This document shows positions 8,683 to 19,068 of a stretch of DNA of 64,000 nucleotides, piece after piece. The notes beneath the pieces were generated by a model. That model did not search any database, was not told where the DNA came from, and saw only the letters and a program-made list of their open reading frames with translations. Made by a program: the position numbers and the translations under genes. Positions within the stretch are counted from its first letter, which is position 1, and every line of letters begins with the position of its first letter. Source of the DNA: Streptococcus mitis subsp. hohhotensis (GTDB lineage: Bacteria; Bacillota; Bacilli; Lactobacillales; Streptococcaceae); assembly GCF_020089495.2 (NCBI RefSeq), contig NZ_JAIRCA020000001.1:127465-191464 (forward strand), written 5' to 3'.

Positions 8683-10341
8683 CTAAAGTGTAATGCTATT
8701 GCTTTTAGATATTTTCATAAACAAGAGCAAGGAACCTACTGTTAGAACAGTTAGGATAGTTGACAAGGCTGCCGCAACACCGTAATTTCCTCTGAGAACC
8801 TCTGTATAAATGGCTACAGTCATTGTTCTTGTTTTGACATTGTAGAGGAGGATAGAAGTAGAGAGTTCTGAAATCATTGTGACCCAAGATAGGATGGCTC
8901 CAGAAATAATACCAGATAGCATCATTGGAGTTGTAATCTTGGCAAAGGTATTGAGACGGCTACTTCCTAAGCTTTCAGCAGCTTCTTCAATACTTGGTGC
9001 TATTTGTTGCAAGCTAGCAACAGATGAGCGAATAGTATACGGCAATCTTCTGACAGATAGGGACATAATTAAGATGAAAGCTGTCCCTGTAATCATAAGA
9101 AATCCACTTCCAAATAGACCGGTATTGAAGGAAGAAATGAAGGCAATCCCTAGAACGGTTCCTGGTACAATATAAGGGACCATACTGAGGCTGTCAATTA
9201 AGTTTGTAAACAAATTCCGTTTTCTAACGGCTAGGTAGGAGATAAATGTTGCGAATAGGACAACTAGAACTAAGGCAATCAAAGGGATACGAATGGTATT
9301 GAAAATAGCAGATCCCATACGATTGAAAGCTACCTTGTAACTGTTTAGAGAATAACCTTTGACAAATACCATACCTGATGTTTTTAGGAAAGAAGTATAA
9401 ATCAAGTAGACTTGAGGTAGAACAGAGAACAAGATAATTCCGTAGACTGTTGCATAAATGGCAACCATTTTTCCTTTTGTGGTTTTTTTAGGTTCAATTG
9501 GGTGGAGCGAATTCATACTGAAACTGTAGCGATTTGAAATGTATTTTTGGATAAGGAAAATTGCCAAGGCAATGATAATCGCCATAATTGCTAAAGCAGA
9601 TGCAAAGGCAGAATTTCCTCCAACCTCGCTAATAAATTGGGTATAAATCAAGACGGGGAAAGTCCGATATCCTTCACCAATCAACATAGGCGTTCCAAAG
9701 TCTGAGAATGCTCTCATAAATACAAGTAGGGCAGCTGCTAGTAAGGTTGGAACTAGGAGAGGCAAAACAACCGTTACGATACGCTTAAATCCGAAGGAAC
9801 CCATGCTTTCAGCAGCTTCAAGTAGAGAATTGTCAATACTCTTCATTGTCCCAGCAACGTATAGAAATACCAGTGGGAATAGTTGAAGTGTAAAGACAAG
9901 TACAATTCCTTTGAATCCATAAATATCAATAGCTGGAAGATGAAGAGCATTTGTCAGGAATTTAGTAATGACCCCATTTCGTCCCAGCAAGAGAATCCAG
10001 GAGTAGGCTCCCACGAACGGAGCTGACATAGAAGCAATGATAATTAATATTTGTAGAAATTTCTTTCCCTTGAAGTCATACATAGAGAAGAGATAAGCTA
10101 ATAAGGTTCCTACGACTAAGGAAGTGACAGTAGCGGTAATGGAGACCTTGAAACTGTTGACAAGTGTCTCAGAGTAGTAGGCTTTACTAAAGAAAGTAAC
10201 AAAATTAGCTAGTGAAAATTGTCCCTCATGTATGAGTGCTTGCTTGAGCACGGTAACGATAGGATAAACCAGAAAGACAAGATAGGTAAGAAATATGAAG
10301 AAAGAGGAGGCTGTCCAAATATTTAGTTTTTTACGTTCCAT
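8683..10341 (-). CDS. ABC transporter permease, fused two-domain Fbp/Afu type
   Basis: 552 aa with about twelve membrane segments. Two homologous permease halves (about 1-270 and 290-552) each carry an EAA loop (EAAESMGSFGFKRI near 177; EEAAESLGSSRLNTFAKI near 450) that docks the ATPase. The fused architecture is typical of ferric-iron, phosphoglycerate and putrescine-like importers. It overlaps the ATPase gene by 11 nt. The substrate is usually annotated as iron, but see the notes on the binding proteins. Confidence 0.93.
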   Translation of the reverse strand: MERKKLNIWTASSFFIFLTYLVFLVYPIVTVLKQALIHEGQFSLANFVTFFSKAYYSETLVNSFKVSITATVTSLVVGTLLAYLFSMYDFKGKKFLQILIIIASMSAPFVGAYSWILLLGRNGVITKFLTNALHLPAIDIYGFKGIVLVFTLQLFPLVFLYVAGTMKSIDNSLLEAAESMGSFGFKRIVTVVLPLLVPTLLAAALLVFMRAFSDFGTPMLIGEGYRTFPVLIYTQFISEVGGNSAFASALAIMAIIIALAIFLIQKYISNRYSFSMNSLHPIEPKKTTKGKMVAIYATVYGIILFSVLPQVYLIYTSFLKTSGMVFVKGYSLNSYKVAFNRMGSAIFNTIRIPLIALVLVVLFATFISYLAVRKRNLFTNLIDSLSMVPYIVPGTVLGIAFISSFNTGLFGSGFLMITGTAFILIMSLSVRRLPYTIRSSVASLQQIAPSIEEAAESLGSSRLNTFAKITTPMMLSGIISGAILSWVTMISELSTSILLYNVKTRTMTVAIYTEVLRGNYGVAAALSTILTVLTVGSLLLFMKISKSNSITL

Positions 10342-11422
10342 GGTTGACTCCTTTTATCAGGTTTTGCGAACCATCTGCAGAAAAGACGTTTAATTTTTGA
10401 GTATTGATTCGTAGGCGAATACGATCGCCTTTTTGTAGATCTTCTTCAAAAGTTGATTCTTCGCTAACCTGAATTTTTGAGGCAAATCCTGTTTCGATGA
10501 AATACTCCGTATTTAGTCCAAGATAGACGCTATCGCTAATAGTTCCTTCAATATCTCCAGATTCATCTTTGATAAACTCTTCAGGACGGATGCTTACATG
10601 AATAGCTTGTGCTTCAGCCTGATCAAGGGCTGGCATTCGAAGGGCATAGCCATCTGAAAAGACGATATAAGCGCCGTCGCTCCGTTTTTCAAGAGTGGCA
10701 GGGATAATATTTGTGCGTCCGATAAAGGTTGCTACAAACTCATTAGCTGGTTTATGATAGAGTTCTTTTGGTCGACCGATTTGTTGGATGACTCCGTCTT
10801 TCATAACAGCAATTTGGTCTGAAATAGCCATAGCTTCTTCTTGGTCGTGGGTCACATAAACAGTTGTAATACCCACTTCGTGTTGGATTTCTCGAATAGC
10901 TTGACGCATATCCAAGCGAAGTTTGGCATCTAGGTTACTAAGTGGTTCGTCCATGAGGAGAACACTTGGATTAACCGCTAAGGCACGTGCCAAGGCGACA
11001 CGTTGTTGTTGTCCACCACTAAGTTTATCGGGCTTTCGATCCGCATATTGAGCAATTTGCATGAGTTCAAGATATTTATTGGTCTGTTGTACCAATTCTT
11101 CTTTTGGAACCTTCTTTTGCTTAAGACCAAAAGCAACATTATCTCGGACAGTCAAATGTGGGAAAATAGCGTAGTTTTGAAAAACCATGCCAATATTGCG
11201 TTTGCTGGGTTCCATATTATTGATTTTTGTATCATCGAAGTAAAATTCTCCGCCTTCGATACTGTTGAAACCTGCAATCATACGAAGAAGAGTCGTTTTG
11301 CCACATCCTGAAGGTCCAAGAAGGGTAAAGAGACTTCCTTTTGGAATTGTAATGTTCAAATTCTCAATAACAGGGACGTCGTGGTAGATTTTTTTGGCGT
11401 TAATAATTTTGATCTCACTCAT
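10331..11422 (-). CDS. ABC transporter ATP-binding protein (FbpC/PotA type)
   Basis: 363 aa. Walker [10 protein letters not shown] is at 36-44, the signature [15 protein letters not shown] is near 138 and Walker [13 protein letters not shown] near 158. The C-terminal third is a TOBE-like regulatory region, as in carbohydrate, polyamine and iron importers. It is translationally coupled to the permease downstream and lies 12 nt after the binding-protein gene. It energises the 8683-10341 permease. Confidence 0.94.
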   Translation of the reverse strand: MSEIKIINAKKIYHDVPVIENLNITIPKGSLFTLLGPSGCGKTTLLRMIAGFNSIEGGEFYFDDTKINNMEPSKRNIGMVFQNYAIFPHLTVRDNVAFGLKQKKVPKEELVQQTNKYLELMQIAQYADRKPDKLSGGQQQRVALARALAVNPSVLLMDEPLSNLDAKLRLDMRQAIREIQHEVGITTVYVTHDQEEAMAISDQIAVMKDGVIQQIGRPKELYHKPANEFVATFIGRTNIIPATLEKRSDGAYIVFSDGYALRMPALDQAEAQAIHVSIRPEEFIKDESGDIEGTISDSVYLGLNTEYFIETGFASKIQVSEESTFEEDLQKGDRIRLRINTQKLNVFSADGSQNLIKGVNHGT

Positions 11423-11434
11423 AGTGAACCTCTT

Positions 11435-12481
11435 TTACTGTTTAGATTGGATATCTGTAAAGACTTCGTTGTATTTCTTAACAATATCTGATTTATTCTT
11501 GATGACATAATCATAATCTTCAGTGAGTGTTTTGATTTTGTCAATTGGTTTCATATTTTCGCTTGTTTTAGCATTTTTACGAACAGGACGGTTAGTAGTG
11601 GTTGTACCAAGTGTATCTTGTACTTCTTGAGAGATAATAAAATCGATAAATTTCTTGGCATTTTCCATGTTTTTAGCTTTTTTAACGATAGCGGCACTAG
11701 CAGGTAGGAAGACGGTTCCTTCTTTTGGATAGACTACCTTAATGTTAGCTCCGTCATTTAAGAGTTTAACTGCTGGATCTTCATAAGAGAGCCCAACAGC
11801 CATTTCTCCGTCAGCGACTGCTTTATAGACACCAGATGAACTTGAACCGATTTTCCCATCAATAAGTGTGAAGAGATCTTTTACATAAGACCAGGCTTTA
11901 TCGTCTTTGTAACCACCTTGAGCTTGTAGCATATTTGTTAATTGAGCAAAGGCGCTAGAAGAGTTTGCTGGGTCAGCAGTTGCAATTTTTCCTTTTAGTT
12001 CAGGTTTGAGAAGGTCGCTATATCCTTCGATATTCATCCCTTTAGTTAAATCAGGGTTGACGATTAAAACACTACCATCTAGTGTATAAGGAGTAGAGTA
12101 GCCAGTCGTGTTTTGATATTCTTTGATAACATTATCATTTTCTTTTGAAGTATAGTTTTCAAAGAGTTCTCCGTGGGTAGCATATTGTGTATAAGAACCA
12201 CCAAAGATGACATCGGCTACAGGAGCTTCTTTTTCTGACTCTAGTTTTTTGAAAAGTTCTCCAGTACCAGCTTGAATCAGTTCTACTTTGATACCATATT
12301 TTTCTTCAAAGGCAGGAATAGTTGCTCCGATTAAGCCCTCTGAGTTTGGTGAATAAACGACTAGCGAACCGCCGTCTCCTTTATCAGATGAACCGCCATC
12401 GGCAGATTCATTAGAAGAACAAGCAGCAAGACCAAAAAGAGCTAGTCCGCAAGCAGCATAATACATCCATTTCTTTTTCAT
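11435..12481 (-). CDS. Solute-binding lipoprotein 1 of the Fbp-type importer
   Basis: 348 aa. A lipoprotein signal ends in LALFGLAACSS (lipid Cys21). The rest is one periplasmic-binding-protein type 2 domain (SLVVYSPNSEGLIGATIPAF). Databases usually call this family ferric-iron binding. However, the C-lobe tyrosine pair used by FbpA to hold Fe3+ is not evident; the matching region reads VGLSYEDPA. A cre-like site lies upstream. A phosphorylated or carbohydrate-type ligand is therefore possible. About 70% of positions match the neighbouring lipoprotein by eye. It is directly upstream of the ATPase and permease. Confidence 0.9.
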   Translation of the reverse strand: MKKKWMYYAACGLALFGLAACSSNESADGGSSDKGDGGSLVVYSPNSEGLIGATIPAFEEKYGIKVELIQAGTGELFKKLESEKEAPVADVIFGGSYTQYATHGELFENYTSKENDNVIKEYQNTTGYSTPYTLDGSVLIVNPDLTKGMNIEGYSDLLKPELKGKIATADPANSSSAFAQLTNMLQAQGGYKDDKAWSYVKDLFTLIDGKIGSSSSGVYKAVADGEMAVGLSYEDPAVKLLNDGANIKVVYPKEGTVFLPASAAIVKKAKNMENAKKFIDFIISQEVQDTLGTTTTNRPVRKNAKTSENMKPIDKIKTLTEDYDYVIKNKSDIVKKYNEVFTDIQSKQ

Positions 12482-12524
12482 GATGGATACCTCCGTTGTG
12501 TTATTTAAGTTTATTTTAAAACAA

Positions 12525-12538
12525 TGTAAGCGTTTTTA
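12525..12538 (-). promoter_or_regulatory. cre-like site (CcpA) upstream of binding protein 1
   Basis: On the minus strand TAAAAACGCTTACA matches the catabolite-responsive element core (WGNAANCGNTNNCA) except for one edge position. It lies 44-57 nt upstream of the start codon, within the likely promoter region, and suggests carbon-catabolite control of the importer. Confidence 0.5.
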
Positions 12539-12642
12539 AAACCGATAATTCTATTCTATTAGAGTAAAATTCTCTACAAAAACGGAAGTAATCTTTTGAT
12601 TTTATAGCAGGGTTTGACAGTTAATCACTGTTAAGTCAAATT

Positions 12643-13683
12643 TTATTTTTTAGATTGGATATCTGTAAAAATGTCATTGTACTTTTTAAGAATAGCAGAT
12701 TTATTTTTAATGACATAATCGGAATCTTCAGTGGCAATATTGATTTTTGTCATAGCCTTCATATTTTTATTGGTTTTAGCATTTTTACGAATGGGTCTGA
12801 TTGTAGTTTCAGTTCCTAGCTTATCTTGGATTTCTTGAGAAAGGAGGAAATCGATAAATTTCTTGGCATTTTCCATGTGTTTGGCATTTTTGACGATAGC
12901 CGCGTTACCAGGTAAAAAGACGGTTCCTTCTTTTGGATAAATGACTTTTACATCAACTCCATCATTTAAGAGTTTTAAGGCAGGGTCTTCATAGGTGAGT
13001 CCAACAGCCATTTCCCCATCGGCGACAGCTTTGTAAACATTTGAAGAGCTAGATGCAATTTTTCCATCTACTAGAGTAAATAGATTTTTCACATAGGTCC
13101 AAGCTTGTTCATTTTCGTATCCACCTTGATCTACAAGCATGTTTGTTAATTGTGCAAAGGCGCTAGAAGCATTACTAGGATCAGCAGTAGCAATTTTTCC
13201 TTTTAATTTAGGATTGAGTAGATCATTGTAACCTTCAATTTTTATATCTTTTGTAAGGGCTGAATTGGCAATGATAACACTGACATCCAGTGTATAAGGT
13301 GTGTAGAATCCTGTTTTATTTTGATATTCAGGGATTATCTGGTCGTTTTCTTGGGAAATATAAGGTTCAAAAAGATTTTCGTTAGAAGAGAAGAGGGCGT
13401 AGGAGCCTCCGAAAATGACATCAGCTACAGGGGATTCTTTTTCGGCCTCAGCTTTTTTGAACAATTCACCAGTGCTGGCTTGTACTAAGTCAACCTTAAT
13501 ACCATATTTTTCTTCGAAGGCTGGGACTGTTTCTTCGATAAGGTCTTCAGGGTTAGGCGAGTAGACAACCAAAGTGTTATCTGAATCTTTTTCAGTGCTA
13601 GTTTCCGCTTCTATAGGTGAAGAACATCCTGATAAAGAAAGGAATATCCAGCTAAAAGAGAGAAAGAATAGTATTTTTTTCAT
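12643..13683 (-). CDS. Solute-binding lipoprotein 2 (paralogue), adjacent to two-component system
   Basis: 346 aa. The lipoprotein signal ends in LSLSGCSS. The domain is the same as in lipoprotein 1 and clearly paralogous (SSAFAQLTNML, DGEMAVGLTYEDPALKLLNDG). The start at 13683 has GGAGA 8 nt upstream; an earlier ATG at 13707 precedes that RBS and is rejected. It has its own non-coding space before and after. It either widens the substrate range of the importer or serves as the extracellular sensor for the neighbouring kinase, as HptA does for HptRS in Staphylococcus aureus. The sensor role is inference from gene order. Confidence 0.9.
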   Translation of the reverse strand: MKKILFFLSFSWIFLSLSGCSSPIEAETSTEKDSDNTLVVYSPNPEDLIEETVPAFEEKYGIKVDLVQASTGELFKKAEAEKESPVADVIFGGSYALFSSNENLFEPYISQENDQIIPEYQNKTGFYTPYTLDVSVIIANSALTKDIKIEGYNDLLNPKLKGKIATADPSNASSAFAQLTNMLVDQGGYENEQAWTYVKNLFTLVDGKIASSSSNVYKAVADGEMAVGLTYEDPALKLLNDGVDVKVIYPKEGTVFLPGNAAIVKNAKHMENAKKFIDFLLSQEIQDKLGTETTIRPIRKNAKTNKNMKAMTKINIATEDSDYVIKNKSAILKKYNDIFTDIQSKK

Positions 13684-13739
13684 AAGTATCTCCTTTTTTA
13701 CGAACATTTTCTCTACCTAGATTATTAATGTTTTTAAAT

Positions 13740-13753
13740 TGTAGAATCCTACA
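13740..13753. promoter_or_regulatory. Inverted repeat upstream of binding protein 2
   Basis: TGTAG-AATC-CTACA is a short palindrome about 57 nt before the binding-protein-2 start. It is a candidate operator for the adjacent AraC-type response regulator; this is an inference. Confidence 0.3.
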
Positions 13754-13847
13754 GGATATAATAAAAACCTTAAAGAAATCTAAAACGAAAAATAGGGAAT
13801 GAGTTCCTAGAGCAAGGATGGGTACACTGTAACTGGGATTTCGATGG

Positions 13848-13936
13848 TAATCCTCTTCAAAGCACGTCATTTTATCTGTGATCTCAAAGCTATGATTTGA
13901 GCAGCTTGTAGCGAGTTTCCTAGTTTGCTCTAGTAT
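13848..13936 (-). repeat. Degenerate BOX-like element
   Basis: In plus orientation TCTTCAAA-CACGTCA, TTTGAGCAGC and TAGTTTGCTCT recur in the order of a reversed BOX element, with many mismatches compared with the clear copies at 26.2 and 53.7 kb. It fills much of the space between the response-regulator and binding-protein-2 genes. Confidence 0.6.
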
Positions 13937-13940
13937 AAGT

Positions 13941-13973
13941 ATAAAATAAAAAGATTGCCTGAACTGAGCAATC
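13941..13973 (-). terminator. Terminator after the response regulator
   Basis: Read on the minus strand: GATTGC-tcagttcag-GCAATC followed by TTTTTATTTT. It separates the two-component system transcript from binding protein 2. Confidence 0.75.
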
Positions 13974-13981
13974 CTTTTACA

Positions 13982-14752
13982 TTAATGGTTTTTATCCATA
14001 AGTTTTAATTCTTTTGGAGAAATATGGAGATACTTTTTAAAAACTTTGGCAAAATATTTATAATCTGAAAATCCAACTTGTTCAGAGATATCGCTTAGGG
14101 GGGAATTGGGGGACTCAGCTATTTTATCTATAGCTTGCTTGAGGCGGTAGCGTAAGATATATTCATTTAGTGTCATTGGGAAGTCTTCTTTGATAACCTT
14201 ATATAGATAGCTTTCACTGTATCCTAGATTATCTGCAATGGTAGAAATGGTAAAGTGCATGCAGTAGTGTTGGTGCACAAATTCAAGAATTTGCTGAATG
14301 ATTTGGTTTTGTGTATCAACTTGTTGGATAGAGGTGAGTAAAGTTTGATATTCTTCTAAAAAAGGAGTTTCTTGATAAGTGCTAACTCTTAATCGCAAAA
14401 CAATTTTTTGAAGACATTCTGTCAACTCCTTGGTATCAATTGGTTTGGATAAGAAATCAACTGCTCCATATTGCATGGCTTTTTTGGCATTTTGAAAATC
14501 GTTATAGCCTGATAAGATAACTTTTTCATAAGAAAGGGTACGAGTGGCTTCGAACATCATAAAAGCATCCATAATTGGCATTGTGATGTCTGTTAAGACA
14601 ATATGAGGTTCTTTTTCTTGGATGAGTTTCATTCCCTCTTGACCGTGACTGGCAGTTCCTACTACTTGGATACCTAAGGCAGAGTAGTCTACGGCAATCT
14701 CTAGCCATTTTCGAATGAGGTGTTCGTCTTCTACGATAATGAGCTTAAACAT
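13982..14752 (-). CDS. Response regulator, YesN type (receiver + AraC HTH)
   Basis: 256 aa. The receiver domain (1-120) has acidic pocket E8/D9, phospho-acceptor D55 (IVLTDITMP) and K103 (FLSKPID). The C-terminal AraC/XylS helix-turn-helix pair (about 155-252) has the signature VGFSDYKYFAKVFKKYLHISPKE. The start overlaps the end of the kinase gene by 8 nt, so translation is coupled. It probably controls the binding-protein/importer genes downstream; this is inferred from context. Confidence 0.93.
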   Translation of the reverse strand: MFKLIIVEDEHLIRKWLEIAVDYSALGIQVVGTASHGQEGMKLIQEKEPHIVLTDITMPIMDAFMMFEATRTLSYEKVILSGYNDFQNAKKAMQYGAVDFLSKPIDTKELTECLQKIVLRLRVSTYQETPFLEEYQTLLTSIQQVDTQNQIIQQILEFVHQHYCMHFTISTIADNLGYSESYLYKVIKEDFPMTLNEYILRYRLKQAIDKIAESPNSPLSDISEQVGFSDYKYFAKVFKKYLHISPKELKLMDKNH

Positions 14753-16394
14753 GAGTTAGTCCTTTCGTTATAAATTTGACCCAAGTTTCTCCTTGGCGAT
14801 TGACTCCTAAATCTAGCTGGACATCAGAAAAGAAATTACTCAATCGTTTATAGCTGTTAACGATGCCATGCTGGGTATGAGGACTTTCTAAAGAGTCTAA
14901 AATAGAGAGTCGCTCTTGTTTTGTGAGTCCACCAGCATTATCCTTGACTAAAAAAGTCAGAGAATCTGATTCTAAGGTAATTTGGATATCTATATGAAGA
15001 TCAATACGGTATTGCATCCCATATTTTATAGCATTTTCTACTAGAGGAAGCAAGAAAAGTTTAGGAATAGGCTGATTATCAACAGTTTCTGGACATACAA
15101 TGTTATAGGAAAAGTGCTCGAAACGAATTTTATGAATAATAAGGTAATCCTCTATAATTTTTAAATCCTGACAAATAGTTGTTTCTTTTTCTAAATCAGT
15201 GATACTGTAGCGAAGAATGCGCGTGAGATTTTGAATCAGGTCTTGTGTTAGAGCTGCATCCATTAAAGAAGTAATTTTAATTGTCTCAAGCGTATTGTAG
15301 AGAAAATGAGGATTGAACTGAGCTTCCAGCATTTTTCTTTCAAAAATCCACTTTTCTTTTTCTATGGTTAGCATTTTTTGATGAAGTTGATCTAATTCGT
15401 ACAACATATTGTTGATTTTTTCTGCCATAAACTCAAACTCATCACCTGTTTGTAGAGAAAGCCTTTTTTCTGCTTGTTTAGGAATTTCTTGAAGTTGGTA
15501 AACCAAACTTTCAATAGGAACAGCATTGTGTGTGGCAATCTTATGAGCAATTCGCCTTGCTTGCCAGAAGTAGAGGAAGAATATACATAAGGTGAGAATG
15601 GAGGCTAGACCAAGTAAGCTAGGAATGGGAAAAAAGGATTGAAAAGTATAGATTGAAAAAATAGCACCGACTTTTTCTTTTTGAACAATAAGCGGTTCAT
15701 TCGCATACCAGTGGGTGCGAGAGTGTAGGAGTTTTTCATCAAATTTTTCAAGAGTGGAACGAGTAAACTGATTTGTATTGTTGGAAAACATATTTCCAAA
15801 GCTATCGGTAATGATGTATTTGGAATTGATCATTGGGAAACTTGAGATGAAATCATTCTCATTTACGAAAGCAATAGTATATGCCTTAACTCGTTGGTTT
15901 TGAAGTAGTGGTTTGATAAAGAGTGTGTAATGTTGCTTATCTGAAGAGAGTGCAATTTTTTCTGTAACTTTATCTTGAGAAGGATTTTGAATGAGCAGTT
16001 TTAGATAGTAGGGTGATAAAATACTTTCTTGGTGATTTCGATTGGTACTAAATAGTAATTCACCTGTATCGCTTAGGATAATGAGGTCAGAACTAAGCTT
16101 CAGTCTAGCTTTTGTCTCGTAAAATAAGCTAAAAACTTCTCGCTCTGTGTGTTTGCCATCCAAAAATCCTGGAATCATTTTATGGTTCATAGTAGTCAGG
16201 AGCTCATTATTGGCTTCTTTCATCCCTTGAACCTGTTTGACAATCTGTCTCGTATCTTTGGAGAGTTGTTGCTCTTGTAAAAAATAGGAAAAACCAAAAA
16301 GTAAAATGAGTAGTAAAAGAGAGGTCACAAAGGCTGCGATAGAGCTTCTATGGAGAATTTCTTTTTGGAGAGATTTTTTAAAGGAATGAGACAT
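14745..16394 (-). CDS. Sensor histidine kinase, YesM/LytS type
   Basis: 549 aa. There is a membrane helix at about 19-40, an extracytoplasmic sensor region (about 41-255), a second helix (about 256-276) and a HAMP-like linker. The phospho-acceptor motif EAQFNPHFLYNTLE has His at about 363. A HATPase domain follows with N-box PKLFLLPLVENAIKYG and KDNAGGL. This family often senses through an extracellular binding protein, which fits the paralogous lipoprotein encoded next door. Divergent from leuS. Confidence 0.93.
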   Translation of the reverse strand: MSHSFKKSLQKEILHRSSIAAFVTSLLLLILLFGFSYFLQEQQLSKDTRQIVKQVQGMKEANNELLTTMNHKMIPGFLDGKHTEREVFSLFYETKARLKLSSDLIILSDTGELLFSTNRNHQESILSPYYLKLLIQNPSQDKVTEKIALSSDKQHYTLFIKPLLQNQRVKAYTIAFVNENDFISSFPMINSKYIITDSFGNMFSNNTNQFTRSTLEKFDEKLLHSRTHWYANEPLIVQKEKVGAIFSIYTFQSFFPIPSLLGLASILTLCIFFLYFWQARRIAHKIATHNAVPIESLVYQLQEIPKQAEKRLSLQTGDEFEFMAEKINNMLYELDQLHQKMLTIEKEKWIFERKMLEAQFNPHFLYNTLETIKITSLMDAALTQDLIQNLTRILRYSITDLEKETTICQDLKIIEDYLIIHKIRFEHFSYNIVCPETVDNQPIPKLFLLPLVENAIKYGMQYRIDLHIDIQITLESDSLTFLVKDNAGGLTKQERLSILDSLESPHTQHGIVNSYKRLSNFFSDVQLDLGVNRQGETWVKFITKGLTHV

Positions 16395-16426
16395 CCGCTA
16401 CCTCCTTGGAAGGGTTTTCTGTTATA

Positions 16427-16435
16427 AGTATAGCA
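16427..16435 (-). promoter_or_regulatory. Extended -10 promoter of the two-component system
   Basis: On the minus strand TGC-TATACT lies about 35 nt before the kinase start. No clear -35 is seen. Confidence 0.45.
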
Positions 16436-16504
16436 GTTTAAAAATTCTAGAGCAAGGTAAAATAGAAAAGTATAAAATAGAACGAGACCAAATTCCCTCA
16501 AAAA

Positions 16505-16513
16505 TGGTATAAT
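16505..16513 (+). promoter_or_regulatory. Extended -10 promoter of leuS
   Basis: TGG-TATAAT ends 28 nt before the ATG. The leader is too short for a T-box, so leuS is not T-box controlled here. Confidence 0.6.
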
Positions 16514-16541
16514 AGTAACATCACAAAATTGGAGAGAGACC

Positions 16542-19043
16542 ATGAGTTTTTATAATCATAAAGAAATTGAGCCTAAGTGGCAGGGCTACTGGGCAGAACA
16601 TCATACCTTTAAGACAGGAACAGATGCATCAAAACCGAAGTTTTATGCTCTTGATATGTTCCCTTATCCATCTGGAGCGGGTCTGCACGTAGGACACCCA
16701 GAAGGCTACACTGCAACCGATATTCTCAGTCGTTACAAACGTGCGCAAGGCTACAATGTCCTTCACCCAATGGGTTGGGATGCTTTTGGTTTGCCTGCAG
16801 AGCAATATGCTATGGATACTGGTAATGATCCAGCAGAATTTACAGCTGAGAACATTGCTAACTTCAAACGCCAAATTAATGCGCTTGGATTTTCTTACGA
16901 CTGGGATCGTGAAGTCAATACAACAGATCCAAACTACTATAAGTGGACTCAATGGATTTTCACTAAGCTTTACGAAAAAGGCTTGGCCTATGAAGCGGAA
17001 GTGCCAGTAAACTGGGTTGAAGAATTGGGAACTGCCATCGCCAACGAAGAGGTTCTTCCTGACGGAACTTCTGAGCGTGGAGGTTATCCAGTTGTCCGCA
17101 AGCCAATGCGTCAATGGATGCTTAAAATTACGGCCTATGCAGAGCGTCTGCTCAATGACTTAGACGAGCTTGATTGGCCAGAGTCTATCAAGGATATGCA
17201 ACGTAACTGGATTGGTAAATCAACTGGTGCTAATGTAACTTTTAAAGTTAAGGGAACAGATAAGGAATTCACAGTATTTACGACTCGTCCTGACACCCTT
17301 TTCGGTGCGACTTTCACAGTCTTGGCTCCTGAGCATGACTTGGTTGATGCTATCACAAGCCCAGAGCAAGCAGAAGCCGTAGCAGACTACAAACACCAAG
17401 CTAGTCTCAAGTCTGACTTGGCTCGTACAGATCTTGCTAAAGAAAAAACAGGAGTTTGGATTGGTGCTTATGCCATCAACCCTGTAAACGGCAAGGAAAT
17501 TCCAATCTGGATTGCAGACTATGTTCTTGCTAGTTATGGAACAGGAGCGGTAATGGCTGTACCTGCCCATGACCAACGTGACTGGGAATTTGCCAAACAA
17601 TTTGACCTTCCAATCGTAGAAGTACTTGAAGGTGGAAATGTAGCAGAAGCTGCCTACACAGAAGATGGGCTTCATGTCAATTCAGACTTCCTAGATGGAT
17701 TGAACAAAGAAGATGCTATTGCTAAGATTGTGGCTTGGTTGGAAGAAAACGGCTGTGGTCAAGAGAAGGTTACCTACCGTCTCCGCGACTGGCTCTTTAG
17801 CCGTCAACGTTACTGGGGTGAGCCAATTCCAATCATTCATTGGGAAGATGGAACTTCAACAGCTGTTCCTGAAAATGAATTGCCACTTGTCTTGCCTGTA
17901 ACTAAGGATATCCGCCCTTCAGGTACTGGTGAAAGTCCACTAGCTAACTTGACAGACTGGCTTGAAGTGACTCGTGAAGATGGTGTCAAGGGTCGTCGTG
18001 AAACAAATACCATGCCACAGTGGGCAGGTTCAAGCTGGTATTACCTCCGTTATATTGATCCACATAATACTGAGAAATTGGCTGATGAGGACCTCCTAAA
18101 ACAATGGTTGCCAGTAGATATCTACGTTGGTGGTGCAGAGCATGCTGTTCTTCACTTGCTCTACGCTCGTTTCTGGCACAAATTCCTCTATGACCTCGGT
18201 GTTGTACCTACTAAAGAGCCATTCCAAAAACTCTTTAATCAAGGAATGATTTTGGGAACTAGCTACCGTGACCACCGTGGGGCTCTTGTGGCGACTGACA
18301 AGGTTGAAAAACGTGACGGTTCCTTCTTCCATGTGGAAACAGGAGAAGAGTTGGAGCAAGCACCAGCCAAGATGTCTAAATCTCTTAAGAACGTTGTCAA
18401 CCCAGATGACGTAGTGGAACAATACGGTGCCGATACCCTTCGCGTCTATGAAATGTTCATGGGCCCACTTGATGCTTCAATTGCTTGGTCAGAAGAAGGT
18501 CTGGAAGGAAGCCGTAAGTTCCTTGACCGTGTTTACCGTTTGATTACAAGTAAAGAAATCGTTGCGGAAAATAATGGTGATCTTGACAAGGTTTATAACG
18601 AAACCGTTAAATCTGTCACTGAGCAAATCGAATCCATGAAATTCAACACAGCTATTGCCCAACTTATGGTCTTTGTCAACGCCGCTAACAAGGAAGACAA
18701 GCTCTATGTGGACTACGCTAAAGGCTTTATCCAATTGATCGCCCCATTTGCGCCTCACTTGGCAGAAGAACTCTGGCAAACAGTGGCAGCAACAGGTGAA
18801 TCAATTTCTTATGTCGCTTGGCCAACATGGGACGAAAGCAAATTGGTTGAAGACGAAATCGAAATCGTCGTCCAAATCAAAGGTAAAGTCCGTGCCAAAT
18901 TGATGGTAGCCAAAGATCTATCACGCGAAGAATTGCAAGAGATTGCTCTCGCTGATGAAAAAGTCAAAGCAGAAATTGACGGTAAGGAAATCGTGAAAGT
19001 GATTGCAGTACCTAACAAACTCGTTAATATCGTCGTTAAATAA
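16542..19043 (+). CDS. leuS: Leucyl-tRNA synthetase
   Basis: 833 aa class I synthetase that charges tRNA-Leu. HVGH (HIGH motif) is at 49-52, the CP1 editing domain spans about 225-415 ([27 protein letters not shown] with the editing Asp), KMSKS is at about 610-614, and an anticodon-binding helical domain plus a C-terminal domain follow. GGAGAG precedes the ATG. Length and order are those of bacterial LeuRS. A short duplicate of its C-terminal codons lies just downstream. Confidence 0.98.
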   Translation: MSFYNHKEIEPKWQGYWAEHHTFKTGTDASKPKFYALDMFPYPSGAGLHVGHPEGYTATDILSRYKRAQGYNVLHPMGWDAFGLPAEQYAMDTGNDPAEFTAENIANFKRQINALGFSYDWDREVNTTDPNYYKWTQWIFTKLYEKGLAYEAEVPVNWVEELGTAIANEEVLPDGTSERGGYPVVRKPMRQWMLKITAYAERLLNDLDELDWPESIKDMQRNWIGKSTGANVTFKVKGTDKEFTVFTTRPDTLFGATFTVLAPEHDLVDAITSPEQAEAVADYKHQASLKSDLARTDLAKEKTGVWIGAYAINPVNGKEIPIWIADYVLASYGTGAVMAVPAHDQRDWEFAKQFDLPIVEVLEGGNVAEAAYTEDGLHVNSDFLDGLNKEDAIAKIVAWLEENGCGQEKVTYRLRDWLFSRQRYWGEPIPIIHWEDGTSTAVPENELPLVLPVTKDIRPSGTGESPLANLTDWLEVTREDGVKGRRETNTMPQWAGSSWYYLRYIDPHNTEKLADEDLLKQWLPVDIYVGGAEHAVLHLLYARFWHKFLYDLGVVPTKEPFQKLFNQGMILGTSYRDHRGALVATDKVEKRDGSFFHVETGEELEQAPAKMSKSLKNVVNPDDVVEQYGADTLRVYEMFMGPLDASIAWSEEGLEGSRKFLDRVYRLITSKEIVAENNGDLDKVYNETVKSVTEQIESMKFNTAIAQLMVFVNAANKEDKLYVDYAKGFIQLIAPFAPHLAEELWQTVAATGESISYVAWPTWDESKLVEDEIEIVVQIKGKVRAKLMVAKDLSREELQEIALADEKVKAEIDGKEIVKVIAVPNKLVNIVVK

Positions 19044-19068
19044 CGAGTTTATTAGCTCTATCTGCCAC

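Noticed and set aside
8683-12481. Straightforward ferric-iron importer
   Set aside because: Kept only as the default database name. The Fe-binding tyrosine pair is not visible and the cre-like site and two-component context fit a carbon source better. Not excluded.
16395-16541. T-box riboswitch ahead of leuS
   Set aside because: The leader after the -10 is under 30 nt, too short, and there is no T-box consensus. The same was checked and rejected for proS, which is inside an operon.
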